A stretch of DNA of 64,000 nucleotides from Bacteroidia bacterium. Its GTDB lineage: Bacteria; Bacteroidota; Bacteroidia; Cytophagales; Cyclobacteriaceae. The notes under the pieces are model-generated. The model was given only the letters and a program-made list of their open reading frames with translations. It had not been told where the DNA came from and searched no databases. The translations under genes and the position numbers were made by a program. This document shows positions 34,297-42,827 of this stretch, one piece after another; position 1 is the stretch's first letter; every line of letters begins with the position of its first letter. Location: positions 62,001 to 126,000 of the forward strand of contig JAUILA010000013.1 of the NCBI GenBank assembly GCA_030432655.1, written 5' to 3'.

Positions 34297-35626
34297 AAAG
34301 CGGATTGAATGAAAGCTTCTTTGCATATAAGAATTCATAAAGCATATATACAACAACAAGGGCGTATTCCACAAAAGTAAGCCACAAATTTTCCTCAAAG
34401 CCGCCAACGGAATAACCTGCATAGGAAAGCACGATGAGACCGCTCCATAAAACCGGATAATATACTTTCTGCAATGGCATCAGTGCCAGAAGGATCAGGA
34501 TATACCAGGGATGCACCGTGGTTGCCAGTAATAGAAATATGGTCAGGGATATCCCGATGGCGCTGGTGAGCATTATTTTTACCGGAGAATGCTTCCAGGC
34601 AAAAACAACGATGGCGGCCACAGTGAAAAACGCAAGATATGGTCCGGCCGTACCAATAATATTATACCCTTTGTACCACCAGCCGATCTCACGGACAATG
34701 TAATAGATGCTTGCATTAAACTCGAATTTCCGGAAGTACAATTCGAGTGAATTGCCAAGGCCATAAACCAGGTCTGCGTCGAGGAACGGCAAGGTAAACG
34801 CCACAACCAGGAGGAAAGTCGTCAGGGCAAAACGAGCAAAAACGCGAACTCCCGTTTGTTTCAGCATCACAGGTAAAAAAATCAGGGGAATCAGCTTTAC
34901 GCCAATCGCGAGTCCGAATACTCCCCCTGCCATCCAGATGTGCCGTGAATACAGCAGGAGAATCGACAGCAGGCAGAAGAAGATCATTAAGCCTTCAAAA
35001 TGAAGGTTTCCCGTGATTTCCAGTATAACCAATGGATTAAGCCAGTACCAGGAAATCCGTCGCGGATCCAGGCCCGCCTGCAGGATGAATCGTTGTAGCA
35101 AAAAAAATGTCCCGCACTCAGCTGCGATAAGGATGGTCCGTAAAAGGACAGCCGACCAGAAGACATCGCCCCCGGTGACCGCTGCCGTAAGCATGAAAAA
35201 GAACTGACTTACGGGTGGATAAACCGTAAAATAATCCGGGGAATTGAGATTGTTGTACAATGATACGCTGAGTCCGTCCGGCAGTATTCCCTGCTCCATG
35301 TACCATGATGGGACTTGCGAGAACGGGTGTATACCCTGCCAGGTGAGCTGACCGTCCCAGACAAAACGATAGAGATCATCAGATAGGTTTGGCAGCATGA
35401 ATAACAGGATAATCCTGAAAATAAACCCGGCGGTAAAATGTGTCCGTATAGAAACGGCTTGTCGCTGCCATATTAGATAGAGACAGAGTGAAAAAAGCGC
35501 GCTGAAAATACCAAGTAATTCAAACGTATTATGTCGTTCGAGAAAATAACCACCATACAGCAAGAAAGCGCCGAAAAGCGCGGCAGCAGTGTACCAGCGG
35601 CCGGTTGCTTTATTTGGAAGCTGCAT
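34277..35626 (-). CDS. Polytopic GT-C (GT87-like) glycosyltransferase
   Basis: A 449-residue membrane protein with about 11 helices and the first-loop acidic motif of GT-C enzymes (NLSDDLYRFVWDG, residues 80-92). It probably uses a polyprenol-phosphate sugar donor and transfers to a lipid-linked acceptor on the periplasmic face. The DPM1-like enzyme two genes upstream could supply that donor. It overlaps the CesA-like gene by 17 bp and the rhodanese gene by 20 bp. Sugar identity is unknown. Confidence 0.82.
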   Translation of the reverse strand: MQLPNKATGRWYTAAALFGAFLLYGGYFLERHNTFELLGIFSALFSLCLYLIWQRQAVSIRTHFTAGFIFRIILLFMLPNLSDDLYRFVWDGQLTWQGIHPFSQVPSWYMEQGILPDGLSVSLYNNLNSPDYFTVYPPVSQFFFMLTAAVTGGDVFWSAVLLRTILIAAECGTFFLLQRFILQAGLDPRRISWYWLNPLVILEITGNLHFEGLMIFFCLLSILLLYSRHIWMAGGVFGLAIGVKLIPLIFLPVMLKQTGVRVFARFALTTFLLVVAFTLPFLDADLVYGLGNSLELYFRKFEFNASIYYIVREIGWWYKGYNIIGTAGPYLAFFTVAAIVVFAWKHSPVKIMLTSAIGISLTIFLLLATTVHPWYILILLALMPLQKVYYPVLWSGLIVLSYAGYSVGGFEENLWLTFVEYALVVVYMLYEFLYAKKLSFNPLYGNFKN

Positions 35627-37079
35627 GCTTTACTGGTCTGACGGAGTAATAGAACACCATCCCGAAACCCAGGGCAAGCATACCGTGAAAAAACATCAGA
35701 CCGAAGTCATTCCAGAGAATGCCCGCACCAATTGCGGCCAGGAAATATAGCATCAGCAATCCTTCTATCACTGAGGTAATGCTGATTTTCGGGGTTATGT
35801 ATGAATTCTCCTGCCACCGATCCTGCCTTTTCAGGATATTGAATTTCGGAGTACGTATAAAGTTGCTTCTGATACCAAGCAACCCCTCGGCTACCGCAAT
35901 CCCGTTGTGTAGCGACAAGCCCATACTTACTATAAGGAAAACTGGAAAGGTCCTTAGGAAATAGCCGGTTTTGCCTTTACCCTTGTGGGTGGCCCGTACG
36001 GAGATCCAATAGAACCAGGCGATCGACAGAAAGCCGGCAATAAAAATAATGCCTGCGTGAAATAAAGGAGTAAACGAAGGATCTATTGATTTGATCCACA
36101 AAGCAGGAACACTCAATACAGCTGCCAGCAGAAGGCAAATAAAGACCGAACTGTTCAGCAAATGGAAAAGCGCGTGGACTTTACCGGTTAGTGACAGGTC
36201 AGACCGGAACACCTGGCCCAGGTTTTTGCGGGCGGTTTCCGCGGCTCCCTTGTTCCACCTGTATTGCTGGGATTTGATGGCCGGCATGATAACCGGTAGC
36301 TCTGCCGGTGAAATACATTCTTCCAGGTAGGTGAACTTCCATCCTTTCAGCTGGGCCCTGTAGCTCAGGTCCAGGTCTTCTGTAAGCGTATCCGCAGACC
36401 AGCCACCTGCCTCTTCAATACACCGGCGGCGCCATACCCCGGCTGTTCCATTAAAGTTTATAAAACTGCCTGCATGGCTTCGGCCTGTTTGCTCAATGGA
36501 AAAATGCGCATCCAGTCCGAATGCCTGCAAGCGGGTCAGCAACGAGTATTCGCGGTTTAAATGGCCCCAACGGGTTTGTACCACCCCGGTCTGATCGTCA
36601 AAGGCACGAAGAGTACGCGTCAGAAAGTCATTCTCCGGCATAAAATCCGCATCAAAAATAGCGATGAATTCTCCTGCGGCAAGTTTCAGACCATGGGCCA
36701 GGGCACCTGCCTTGAACCCTTTCCGGTTGCCCCGCTGAATATGTTGGATATTTACACCTGAACGTTGGTACTTCGCCGTCAATGAAGCCACAATCGTGGA
36801 GGTTTCATCCGTGGAATCATCCAACACCTGAATTTCCAGGCGCTCTGAAGGGTAATCCAGCCGGCAGATGCAATTAATAAGTCGCTCAGCTACGTATTTT
36901 TCGTTGTATAAAGGGAGTTGCACCGTGACCATCGGGTATTTCACCAGTGGTGTTGCATTCTCCTTCCGCTGCTTACGACCCCTTAAATAATGAATGGTCA
37001 GGTGCAGCTGTCCCAGGCTGAACAGAAAAATGAACAGCAGGAATATTGAATAAAAAATGATTATTCCCCACTCAAGCAT
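35610..37079 (-). CDS. CesA/CslA-like family 2 glycosyltransferase, membrane-bound
   Basis: A processive-type GT2 of 489 residues with N-terminal helix, cytosolic catalytic domain and C-terminal helices. The catalytic residues of the cellulose synthase superfamily are in order: D87/D88 (LDDST), D143 and D145 (FDADF), TEDLDLS (233-239) and QQYRW (271-275). This pattern resembles plant CslA/CslC glucomannan synthases and bacterial homologues. The protein may extend a polysaccharide or lipid-linked glycan. It overlaps the GT87-like gene by 17 bp and the DPM1-like gene by 8 bp. Confidence 0.88.
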   Translation of the reverse strand: MLEWGIIIFYSIFLLFIFLFSLGQLHLTIHYLRGRKQRKENATPLVKYPMVTVQLPLYNEKYVAERLINCICRLDYPSERLEIQVLDDSTDETSTIVASLTAKYQRSGVNIQHIQRGNRKGFKAGALAHGLKLAAGEFIAIFDADFMPENDFLTRTLRAFDDQTGVVQTRWGHLNREYSLLTRLQAFGLDAHFSIEQTGRSHAGSFINFNGTAGVWRRRCIEEAGGWSADTLTEDLDLSYRAQLKGWKFTYLEECISPAELPVIMPAIKSQQYRWNKGAAETARKNLGQVFRSDLSLTGKVHALFHLLNSSVFICLLLAAVLSVPALWIKSIDPSFTPLFHAGIIFIAGFLSIAWFYWISVRATHKGKGKTGYFLRTFPVFLIVSMGLSLHNGIAVAEGLLGIRSNFIRTPKFNILKRQDRWQENSYITPKISITSVIEGLLMLYFLAAIGAGILWNDFGLMFFHGMLALGFGMVFYYSVRPVKHAASK

Positions 37080-37764
37080 AGCGCAATATGGTCCAGATGA
37101 TCTTGTAACCAGCCATTATTGTCCCTTTCAGTGTTCCGGACACTTTGCTGAAACCAATTCGTTTTCTGTAAGATACAGGTACTTCCACGCATCTCAAACC
37201 ATTTTTCACAGCCTTTAGTTGCATTTCCACCGTCCAGCCGTAATTGGTATCCTTCATTCCAATTTTTTTCAGGTCATCAAACCGGATCGCCCGGAAAGGT
37301 CCGAGGTCCGTAAAACGGGCGCCATACATAATACGCAGCAGCCAGGTCGCCAGCTGGTTCCCAAAAACCTGCTGTGGCGTCATTGATCCGCGTTCACGCT
37401 GCCCCAGTGCGCGGGACCCGATCACCAGCTCTGCCCTGCCTTCCCTAATAGGCGATATCACGTCTGGCAATTCCTCCGGATGATCGGAATAATCCGCGTC
37501 CATAAAAACTATGATATCCTCAGGCTTCGCTTTACGGCCGACGTAGGCAATACCCGTCAGACAGGCCTGCCCGTACCCTTTTCTGTTTTCATCCAGAACG
37601 ATCGCTCCCGCACTTTCGGCCGATTTCCGGGTTTCATCGGTGGAAGCATTGTTAACTACCACAACCTCCTCCACCATCCCTGCCGGAATATCCGCCACCA
37701 CGCGGCCAACACTGTTCTCTTCATTAAATGCAGGAATAACCACAAATACGCGGTAGTCAGACAT
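37072..37764 (-). CDS. DPM1-like GT2 (polyprenol-phosphate sugar transferase family)
   Basis: A 230-residue GT2 protein resembling dolichol-phosphate mannose/glucose synthases. It has VFVVIPAFNEENSVGRVVAD, VVVNNASTDET, FMDADYSDHPEEL and a C-terminal YRKRIGFSKVSGTLKG motif characteristic of the group, but no long hydrophobic tail. It may make the lipid-linked donor for the GT87-like enzyme. It is the first gene of the cassette and starts 63 bp downstream of the proS stop. Confidence 0.85.
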   Translation of the reverse strand: MSDYRVFVVIPAFNEENSVGRVVADIPAGMVEEVVVVNNASTDETRKSAESAGAIVLDENRKGYGQACLTGIAYVGRKAKPEDIIVFMDADYSDHPEELPDVISPIREGRAELVIGSRALGQRERGSMTPQQVFGNQLATWLLRIMYGARFTDLGPFRAIRFDDLKKIGMKDTNYGWTVEMQLKAVKNGLRCVEVPVSYRKRIGFSKVSGTLKGTIMAGYKIIWTILRYA

Positions 37765-37827
37765 AGCTGAGTGTAATAACGAAGGAATCTTTACCAGGAT
37801 GCGTCAGGTTCACGACAAATGACAGGA

Positions 37828-39303
37828 TCAATACGCCCGGGCAAATAAAACCCGTCCCTTTGAAGGTTTTCCTGAATATATGCAGGTGCCTTCCTCCTCT
37901 TTGCGGTTAAGGGGGATACAACGGATGGTTGCCTTAGTCTCTTCCTTGATTTTCTCCTCGGTTTCTGCTGTTCCGTCCCAGTGCGCCATAATGAAACCAC
38001 CCTTTTCATCCAGAATTTGCTTAAACGATTCATAATCATCCGTTTCGGTGGTTCGGCTGCTCCGGAAGTCCAGAGCCTTCTGGTAAATGGAATCCTGCAT
38101 TTCCACCAGCAAATTCCGGATATGGGACGATATTCCTTCCATAGGAACAACTTGTTTCTCACCGGTGTCACGCCGGGCAACTTCCACCGTGTTATTTTCA
38201 AGGTCGCGCGGACCCACCGCAAGACGGACCGGCACCCCTTTCATTTCATATTCAGCGAATTTCCACCCGGGCGATTGGGTATCCCGGTCATCCAGCTTAC
38301 AGGTCACCCCTGACGCCTTCAGCTCTTCCATAAGCGGAGCGGTTTTTTCCTTCACCGCAGCAAGTTGCTCATCTGTTTTGAAAATGGGCACAATTACCAC
38401 CTGGATTGGTGCCAGCTTAGGCGGGAGAATTAATCCGTTGTCATCCGAATGCGCCATGATCAATGCGCCCATAAGACGCGTGCTCACTCCCCAGGAGGTA
38501 CCCCAGACCAAATCCAGCTTCCCTTCCTTATCGGCAAATTTCACATCAAACGCCTTTGCAAAATTCTGCCCCAGGAAATGAGAAGTTCCGGACTGAAGTG
38601 CCTTGCCATCCTGCATTAATGCTTCAATACAATAGGTGTCCACAGCGCCGGGAAAACGTTCACTTTCCGTTTTAACACCTTTTATTACCGGCATGGCCAT
38701 CCATTCTTCAGCAAAATTAGCGTATACGTCCAGCATTTGATGGGTTTCATCTATGGCCTCCTGGCGGGTGGCATGGGCGGTATGGCCCTCCTGCCATAAA
38801 AACTCTGCAGTTCGCAGAAATAAGCGTGTACGCATTTCCCAGCGAACAACGTTGGCCCACTGGTTCAGGAGAATTGGCAAATCCCGGTACGACTGGATCC
38901 AGTTCTTGTAGGTATTCCAGATAACGGTTTCAGAAGTCGGACGTACAATTAGCTCTTCCTCCAGGCGGGCATCCGGATCAACCACCACTCCGCTTCCGTC
39001 TTCCGCATTCTTTAACCGGTAATGGGTGACAACAGCACATTCTTTGGCGAATCCTTCCACATGATCTGCTTCACGGCTGAGATAGGATTTGGGAACGAAA
39101 AGAGGAAAATATGCGTTTGAATGTCCGGTATCTTTGAACATCTGGTCAATCGCGGCCTGCATTTTTTCCCAAATGCTGAAACCGTAAGGTTTGATGACCA
39201 TACAACCCCGTACAGGGCTGTGTTCGGCTAAATCAGCCTTTTTGACCAGTTCATTATACCATTGAGAATAATCTTCACTTCTTTTAGGTAATCCTTTGCC
39301 CAT
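37828..39303 (-). CDS. proS: Prolyl-tRNA synthetase (archaeal/eukaryotic-type)
   Basis: Class II aminoacyl-tRNA synthetase charging tRNA(Pro). At 491 residues and without the bacterial editing insertion it belongs to the archaeal/eukaryotic-like type found in Bacteroidota and some others. Class II features are visible: [26 protein letters not shown] and [20 protein letters not shown] (motif 2), and the final segment ending in the family's aromatic tyrosine ending (VLFARAY). The start at 39303 is preferred ([16 protein letters not shown]); the 18-residue extension upstream overlaps its own likely promoter. A TATATTTG element lies 52 bp upstream. Confidence 0.95.
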   Translation of the reverse strand: MGKGLPKRSEDYSQWYNELVKKADLAEHSPVRGCMVIKPYGFSIWEKMQAAIDQMFKDTGHSNAYFPLFVPKSYLSREADHVEGFAKECAVVTHYRLKNAEDGSGVVVDPDARLEEELIVRPTSETVIWNTYKNWIQSYRDLPILLNQWANVVRWEMRTRLFLRTAEFLWQEGHTAHATRQEAIDETHQMLDVYANFAEEWMAMPVIKGVKTESERFPGAVDTYCIEALMQDGKALQSGTSHFLGQNFAKAFDVKFADKEGKLDLVWGTSWGVSTRLMGALIMAHSDDNGLILPPKLAPIQVVIVPIFKTDEQLAAVKEKTAPLMEELKASGVTCKLDDRDTQSPGWKFAEYEMKGVPVRLAVGPRDLENNTVEVARRDTGEKQVVPMEGISSHIRNLLVEMQDSIYQKALDFRSSRTTETDDYESFKQILDEKGGFIMAHWDGTAETEEKIKEETKATIRCIPLNRKEEEGTCIYSGKPSKGRVLFARAY

Positions 39304-39354
39304 GCTAAATTTGGTATAGTTTTTGTTTAATTCTAACGTGTAACGTCTGAAACG

Positions 39355-39362
39355 CAAATATA
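39355..39362 (-). promoter_or_regulatory. TAnnTTTG -7 element for proS
   Basis: The minus strand reads TATATTTG at 39362-39355, an exact -7 match. It predicts transcription from about 39350 and a leader of roughly 47 nt. No good TTG -33 box is seen. Confidence 0.5.
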
Positions 39363-39426
39363 GACAAATCCATTTTTTGGGTTTTGACGTTTAATGAATT
39401 AAGTTTATAGTATAAAATAATACATT

Positions 39427-40743
39427 ATGAAAGCCCCGATAAAACTCACAGCACTACTTATGGGCCTTACTTTCGGCCTGTCGCTCACGGGAATCGCCCA
39501 GGAAGCGGAGTATGATGACATGTATTTTACCAAAAATGACCGGAAAGCAACCGCTAAAAAGTCAGATTTGGTCCAGCAAGTGGAAGCAAATGCTGAAGCT
39601 GCGCAGGAATATGTCAAAAATAACGAAGGCAGCTATTCTGAACAAAATGTCAATCCGGAATTTATTTCCCGATATGGAGTTACGGAAACAGAAGCTGATT
39701 CGGAATATGCGCAGGATGAGTATTATTCTGAAACTGCCCCGGCACAGGCTTCCGATTATCAGGTGCCTGTTGTGAACAACTATTATAATAATGGTGGTTG
39801 GGGTGCGAATCCTTATGCCTATGGCGGGTGGGGTGCGAATCCTTATGCCTATGGCGGTGGCTGGGGATACAGTCCCTGGGCATATCGTCCCGGATGGAAT
39901 ATCGGAATCAGCATTGGCTTTGGCTGGGGATGGGGCTCATGGGGCTGGGCTCGTCCTAACTGGGGCTGGGGCGGTTACTATGATCCTTTCTGGGGATATG
40001 GTTACGCCGGAGGATATTATGGTTATGGATATGGATATGGTCGCCCGGGTTACTGGGGTGGCTGGGGAAACCCGTATTACAATACCGTCATTATTAATAA
40101 CAATTATCCGGAGCGTGTGACTTACCGTCGTGGCGCAGGTCCTTCCCGGGGATCTACCGGATATGATGCACGTCGTGAATCTGTAAACGGAGCTTCTTAC
40201 GGAAGAGCCGCTACTGACCGGTCGGCTGTCGCTTCCCGTTCAGCGGTAAGTCGTCAGTATGCCAGCAGGGCTACAAGTCGTTCGGTTGATAATTCACAAA
40301 GTTCGTATTACCGCAGGACCAGGTCTGCTTCGGCAAATTCCAACTATTCGTCACGGGATCTGAGTTCTTCTTCCAGGTCACGAAGTGTGTCAACGAATTC
40401 AAATTATACTCCGAGATCACGCCAGTCGTATTCTTATGACTCGCCACAGAGGTCACGTTCGTATACACCGAATTCGTCCTACAGCCGGAGTACTTCCCCT
40501 GTATATAACGGAAGGTCTTCTTCAGGAAGCAGCCGCTCGTACACTCCGAGCAGGTCATCCGGAAGCAGTCGTTCGTATTCGCCAAGCAGGTCGTCCGGTA
40601 GCAGCCGGTCGTACTCGCCGAGCAGGTCTTCTTCAGGAAGCAGCCGTTCGTATTCACCGAGCAGGTCTTCTTCAGGAAGCAGCCGTTCAAGCGGATCGAG
40701 CCGTTCATCAGGAAGTAGTGGTTCAAGCCGAAGAGGTAATTAA
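39427..40743 (+). CDS. Exported Gly/Trp/Tyr-rich and Ser/Arg-repeat protein
   Basis: A 438-residue protein of unusual composition. A signal peptide (to about TGIAQ, residue 25) is followed by an acidic/Ala region (26-110), a Gly/Trp/Tyr-rich zone (121-218: GGWGANPYAY twice in tandem, then WGWGSWGWARPNW) and a Ser/Arg/Tyr-rich zone (about 232-438). The last part contains four near-identical copies of SGSSRSYSPSRS with 12-13-residue spacing. Such a low-complexity basic tail could bind polyanions, polysaccharide or other surfaces. I recognise no family. The FadL-like gene follows 44 bp downstream. The repeats also create spurious ORFs on other frames. Confidence 0.7.
   Translation: MKAPIKLTALLMGLTFGLSLTGIAQEAEYDDMYFTKNDRKATAKKSDLVQQVEANAEAAQEYVKNNEGSYSEQNVNPEFISRYGVTETEADSEYAQDEYYSETAPAQASDYQVPVVNNYYNNGGWGANPYAYGGWGANPYAYGGGWGYSPWAYRPGWNIGISIGFGWGWGSWGWARPNWGWGGYYDPFWGYGYAGGYYGYGYGYGRPGYWGGWGNPYYNTVIINNNYPERVTYRRGAGPSRGSTGYDARRESVNGASYGRAATDRSAVASRSAVSRQYASRATSRSVDNSQSSYYRRTRSASANSNYSSRDLSSSSRSRSVSTNSNYTPRSRQSYSYDSPQRSRSYTPNSSYSRSTSPVYNGRSSSGSSRSYTPSRSSGSSRSYSPSRSSGSSRSYSPSRSSSGSSRSYSPSRSSSGSSRSSGSSRSSGSSGSSRRGN
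39799..39858 (+). repeat. 30-bp direct tandem duplication encoding GWGANPYAYG
   Basis: Two consecutive, nearly identical 30-bp units (39799-39828 and 39829-39858) encode GWGANPYAYG twice. The near-identity at nucleotide level suggests a recent slippage or unequal-crossover duplication within the Gly-rich zone. Confidence 0.85.
40519..40740 (+). repeat. Ser/Arg codon repeat array (36-39 bp period)
   Basis: About four units encoding SGSSRSY[S/T]PSRS (36 or 39 bp each) are followed by shorter SSGSSRSSG repeats to the stop codon. Units share long identical DNA tracts (for example TTCAGGAAGCAGCCG), indicating tandem expansion rather than convergent composition. Confidence 0.85.
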
Positions 40744-40787
40744 TACAGCAATACGCTAAGTAGATTTTTAACCTGTCTTTTTGAAAA

Positions 40788-42323
40788 ATGAAAAAGCTTA
40801 TAATCATAAGCCTGGGATTGTTATGCCTGACCCTTACCGGTCGCGCCCAGGATGCGACGAACTTCAGCAAGACTGCTCTTGACCTGATGATGCTCTCACC
40901 GGGAGGTTCCGCACGCATCCAGGGAATCGGCGGGGCAGGCACCGCCCTCGGCGGTGATATTACAACTGCTTCGCTAAACCCGGCCGGACTTGGATTTTAT
41001 AACCGTGGGGATGCCAGTTTTACCCCCTCCCTGAATTTCATTAATTCCGATGGCAGGTATCTGAATTCTACGTCCGGTACGTCACTTACCAATTTTAATA
41101 TTGCCAACGCAGGGGTCGTTATTAACAAAAGCAAGCCTAATAACGAGGGCTTTAAAGGAGGTAGTTTTGGTATATCCATCAACCGGGTTGGCAACTTTCA
41201 GAATGATTACACTTACGAGGGATTTAACCCTGAATATGATTTTGTGGATTATGCCGTAAATGCTGAAAATGCATTTGACGGACTCGTCCCGGACGATTTT
41301 TCATTGCTGGCATTTAATGTCGGGGTGATCGATGAGTTCGCCGTGCCTGACGAAGGCCAGAACGAAATATTTATCAATGGTTTCCCGCGTTCAACGGATT
41401 TACTGGATAAGGATGGAAATGATTTTATTTTCTTTGACAGGAACACCTATCGCGGTGATGACCTGGGCTACCCTACAGAGGATGATCCTACTTACCAGTA
41501 TGAGAATATACGGACCCGTGGCGGTATTTATCAGACGGCACTATCCTATGGTGGAAACTATGATGACAAAATCTATTTTGGCGTGGGACTTGGTCTTTTC
41601 TGGCTACGCCAGGAAGTGGAGCGGGATTATATCGAAGAACCGTCAAGAAGTGATCTGTCCAGGCTGCGTATGACCGACCGCTATACGCTTGACGGAGGCG
41701 GTGTTAACGGAACATTCGGACTAATCGTTCGTCCGGTGACACCACTGCTGTTAGGCATTTCCTATACGACTCCATCCATTTTCACTCTTGAACAGACAAG
41801 GTTACTTAGGCTTAATACAGACTACACTGACGGAGAATTCTACAGTGAGGAGTTTTTCTATCCCTCTTTCCGTTATGACCTGAGAACCCCAGGCAGGCTT
41901 AGGGCCGGGGCAACGTTCTTTGTGGGAAAACATGGTTTCATTACCGGGGATGTGGAATCGGTGAATTTTTCAAATGCCAATCTACAGCGTCCTTCGGAAG
42001 GTGATTTCCGTTTCGATAACAGTGTGATCGCCGATTACAATTCCGTGTTGAACTACCGGCTGGGTGCTGAATTCCGAATGGATATCTTCCGCTTCAGGGC
42101 GGGATATGCCTATTATGATGATCCCACTGATGATGGGATTGATAATGCGGATGACCAGTTCACTTTCGGAGCCGGGATAAAAACACAGATGTTTTATGTT
42201 GACCTCGGAATTATAACGGGAATTGAACAGCAGCAGCGGGTGACTCCGTTCCCAACCGCTGATGTGGCTGATATTAACTCAAATATCACCAGGGCAAGCC
42301 TAACCCTGGGATTTACCTTCTAA
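40788..42323 (+). CDS. OmpP1/FadL-like outer-membrane protein
   Basis: A 511-residue outer-membrane protein of the OmpP1/FadL/TodX group, likely involved in hydrophobic compound uptake. It has a signal peptide (to about TGRAQ), the N-terminal plug-like motif with GGAGTALGGDITTASLNPAGLGFYN, and a barrel of strands with alternating aromatic residues ending in ASLTLGFTF (C-terminal Phe). The gene overlaps the 3' end of convergent aroK by 24 bp. It is preceded by the Ser/Arg repeat gene, which may or may not be functionally linked. Confidence 0.82.
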   Translation: MKKLIIISLGLLCLTLTGRAQDATNFSKTALDLMMLSPGGSARIQGIGGAGTALGGDITTASLNPAGLGFYNRGDASFTPSLNFINSDGRYLNSTSGTSLTNFNIANAGVVINKSKPNNEGFKGGSFGISINRVGNFQNDYTYEGFNPEYDFVDYAVNAENAFDGLVPDDFSLLAFNVGVIDEFAVPDEGQNEIFINGFPRSTDLLDKDGNDFIFFDRNTYRGDDLGYPTEDDPTYQYENIRTRGGIYQTALSYGGNYDDKIYFGVGLGLFWLRQEVERDYIEEPSRSDLSRLRMTDRYTLDGGGVNGTFGLIVRPVTPLLLGISYTTPSIFTLEQTRLLRLNTDYTDGEFYSEEFFYPSFRYDLRTPGRLRAGATFFVGKHGFITGDVESVNFSNANLQRPSEGDFRFDNSVIADYNSVLNYRLGAEFRMDIFRFRAGYAYYDDPTDDGIDNADDQFTFGAGIKTQMFYVDLGIITGIEQQQRVTPFPTADVADINSNITRASLTLGFTF

Positions 42324-42827
42324 CTTTCCAAGGATCACTTCTGCAGTAAGATCAGACTGATCAAATATGAAAGAAGCCATGCGGTAAAATTGACCGCGTT
42401 CGTGCAGCGTATGTTCCAGTATTTTCTGAAGAGGGTCATCACCTTCAAGTTTAGGACGGGGTTTCGGATCATTTTTTATGCGTGAAACCAGGGTAGCCAT
42501 AGGTGGATTCAGAAAGATGGTGATACCTGTACTTTTCATTCTTTCCATATTATGAAAATAACACGGAGTACCTCCGCCGGTAGCAACGACCAGGTTCTTC
42601 TCATTCATTATTGACTCCAGTGCACGTTCCTCAGCCACGCGAAATTGAGATTCTCCCAAATCTGAAAAAATGGAAGCAATGGACATATCCATTTGCTCCT
42701 CGATCACATCATCCAGGTCGATGAAGGATCGGTCAAGTAATGCCGCCAGTTGTTTACCAAGGGTTGATTTGCCTGCACCAGGCATCCCTGTCAAATAGAT
42801 ATTTCTAGAGTCTTTCAATGATTTCAT
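42300..42827 (-). CDS. aroK: Shikimate kinase
   Basis: Phosphorylates shikimate in the aromatic amino-acid pathway. The 175-residue enzyme has the Walker A GMPGAGKST (14-22), the shikimate-binding FIDLDD (D37, D39) and RVAEERALE, and ATGGGTPCYF with the conserved Gly-rich loop. Its start overlaps the DoxX gene stop by 23 bp, and its stop overlaps the convergent FadL-like gene by 24 bp. It closes a DUF1599-DoxX-aroK run. Confidence 0.94.
   Translation of the reverse strand: MKSLKDSRNIYLTGMPGAGKSTLGKQLAALLDRSFIDLDDVIEEQMDMSIASIFSDLGESQFRVAEERALESIMNEKNLVVATGGGTPCYFHNMERMKSTGITIFLNPPMATLVSRIKNDPKPRPKLEGDDPLQKILEHTLHERGQFYRMASFIFDQSDLTAEVILGKLEGKSQG

Noticed and set aside
39384-39411. TTGACG and TATAGT spaced by 16 bp upstream of the Ser/Arg gene
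   Set aside because: It looks like an E. coli-type promoter, but the Bacteroidota primary sigma factor uses a different consensus, so this is only a chance resemblance or at best uncertain.
39799-40740. CRISPR-like direct repeats
   Set aside because: The repeats are in frame in one protein gene, have no unique spacers and no cas genes are present.
40385-40759. Alternative-frame ORF within the Ser/Arg repeat region
   Set aside because: Repeat-derived shadow with no start context or family signature.
40271-40942. Open frame of 223 codons on the minus strand opposite the Ser/Arg gene
   Set aside because: It arises from the low-complexity repeats; composition is Cys/Lys/Thr-rich nonsense, and the plus-strand gene has a signal peptide and promoter-side context.
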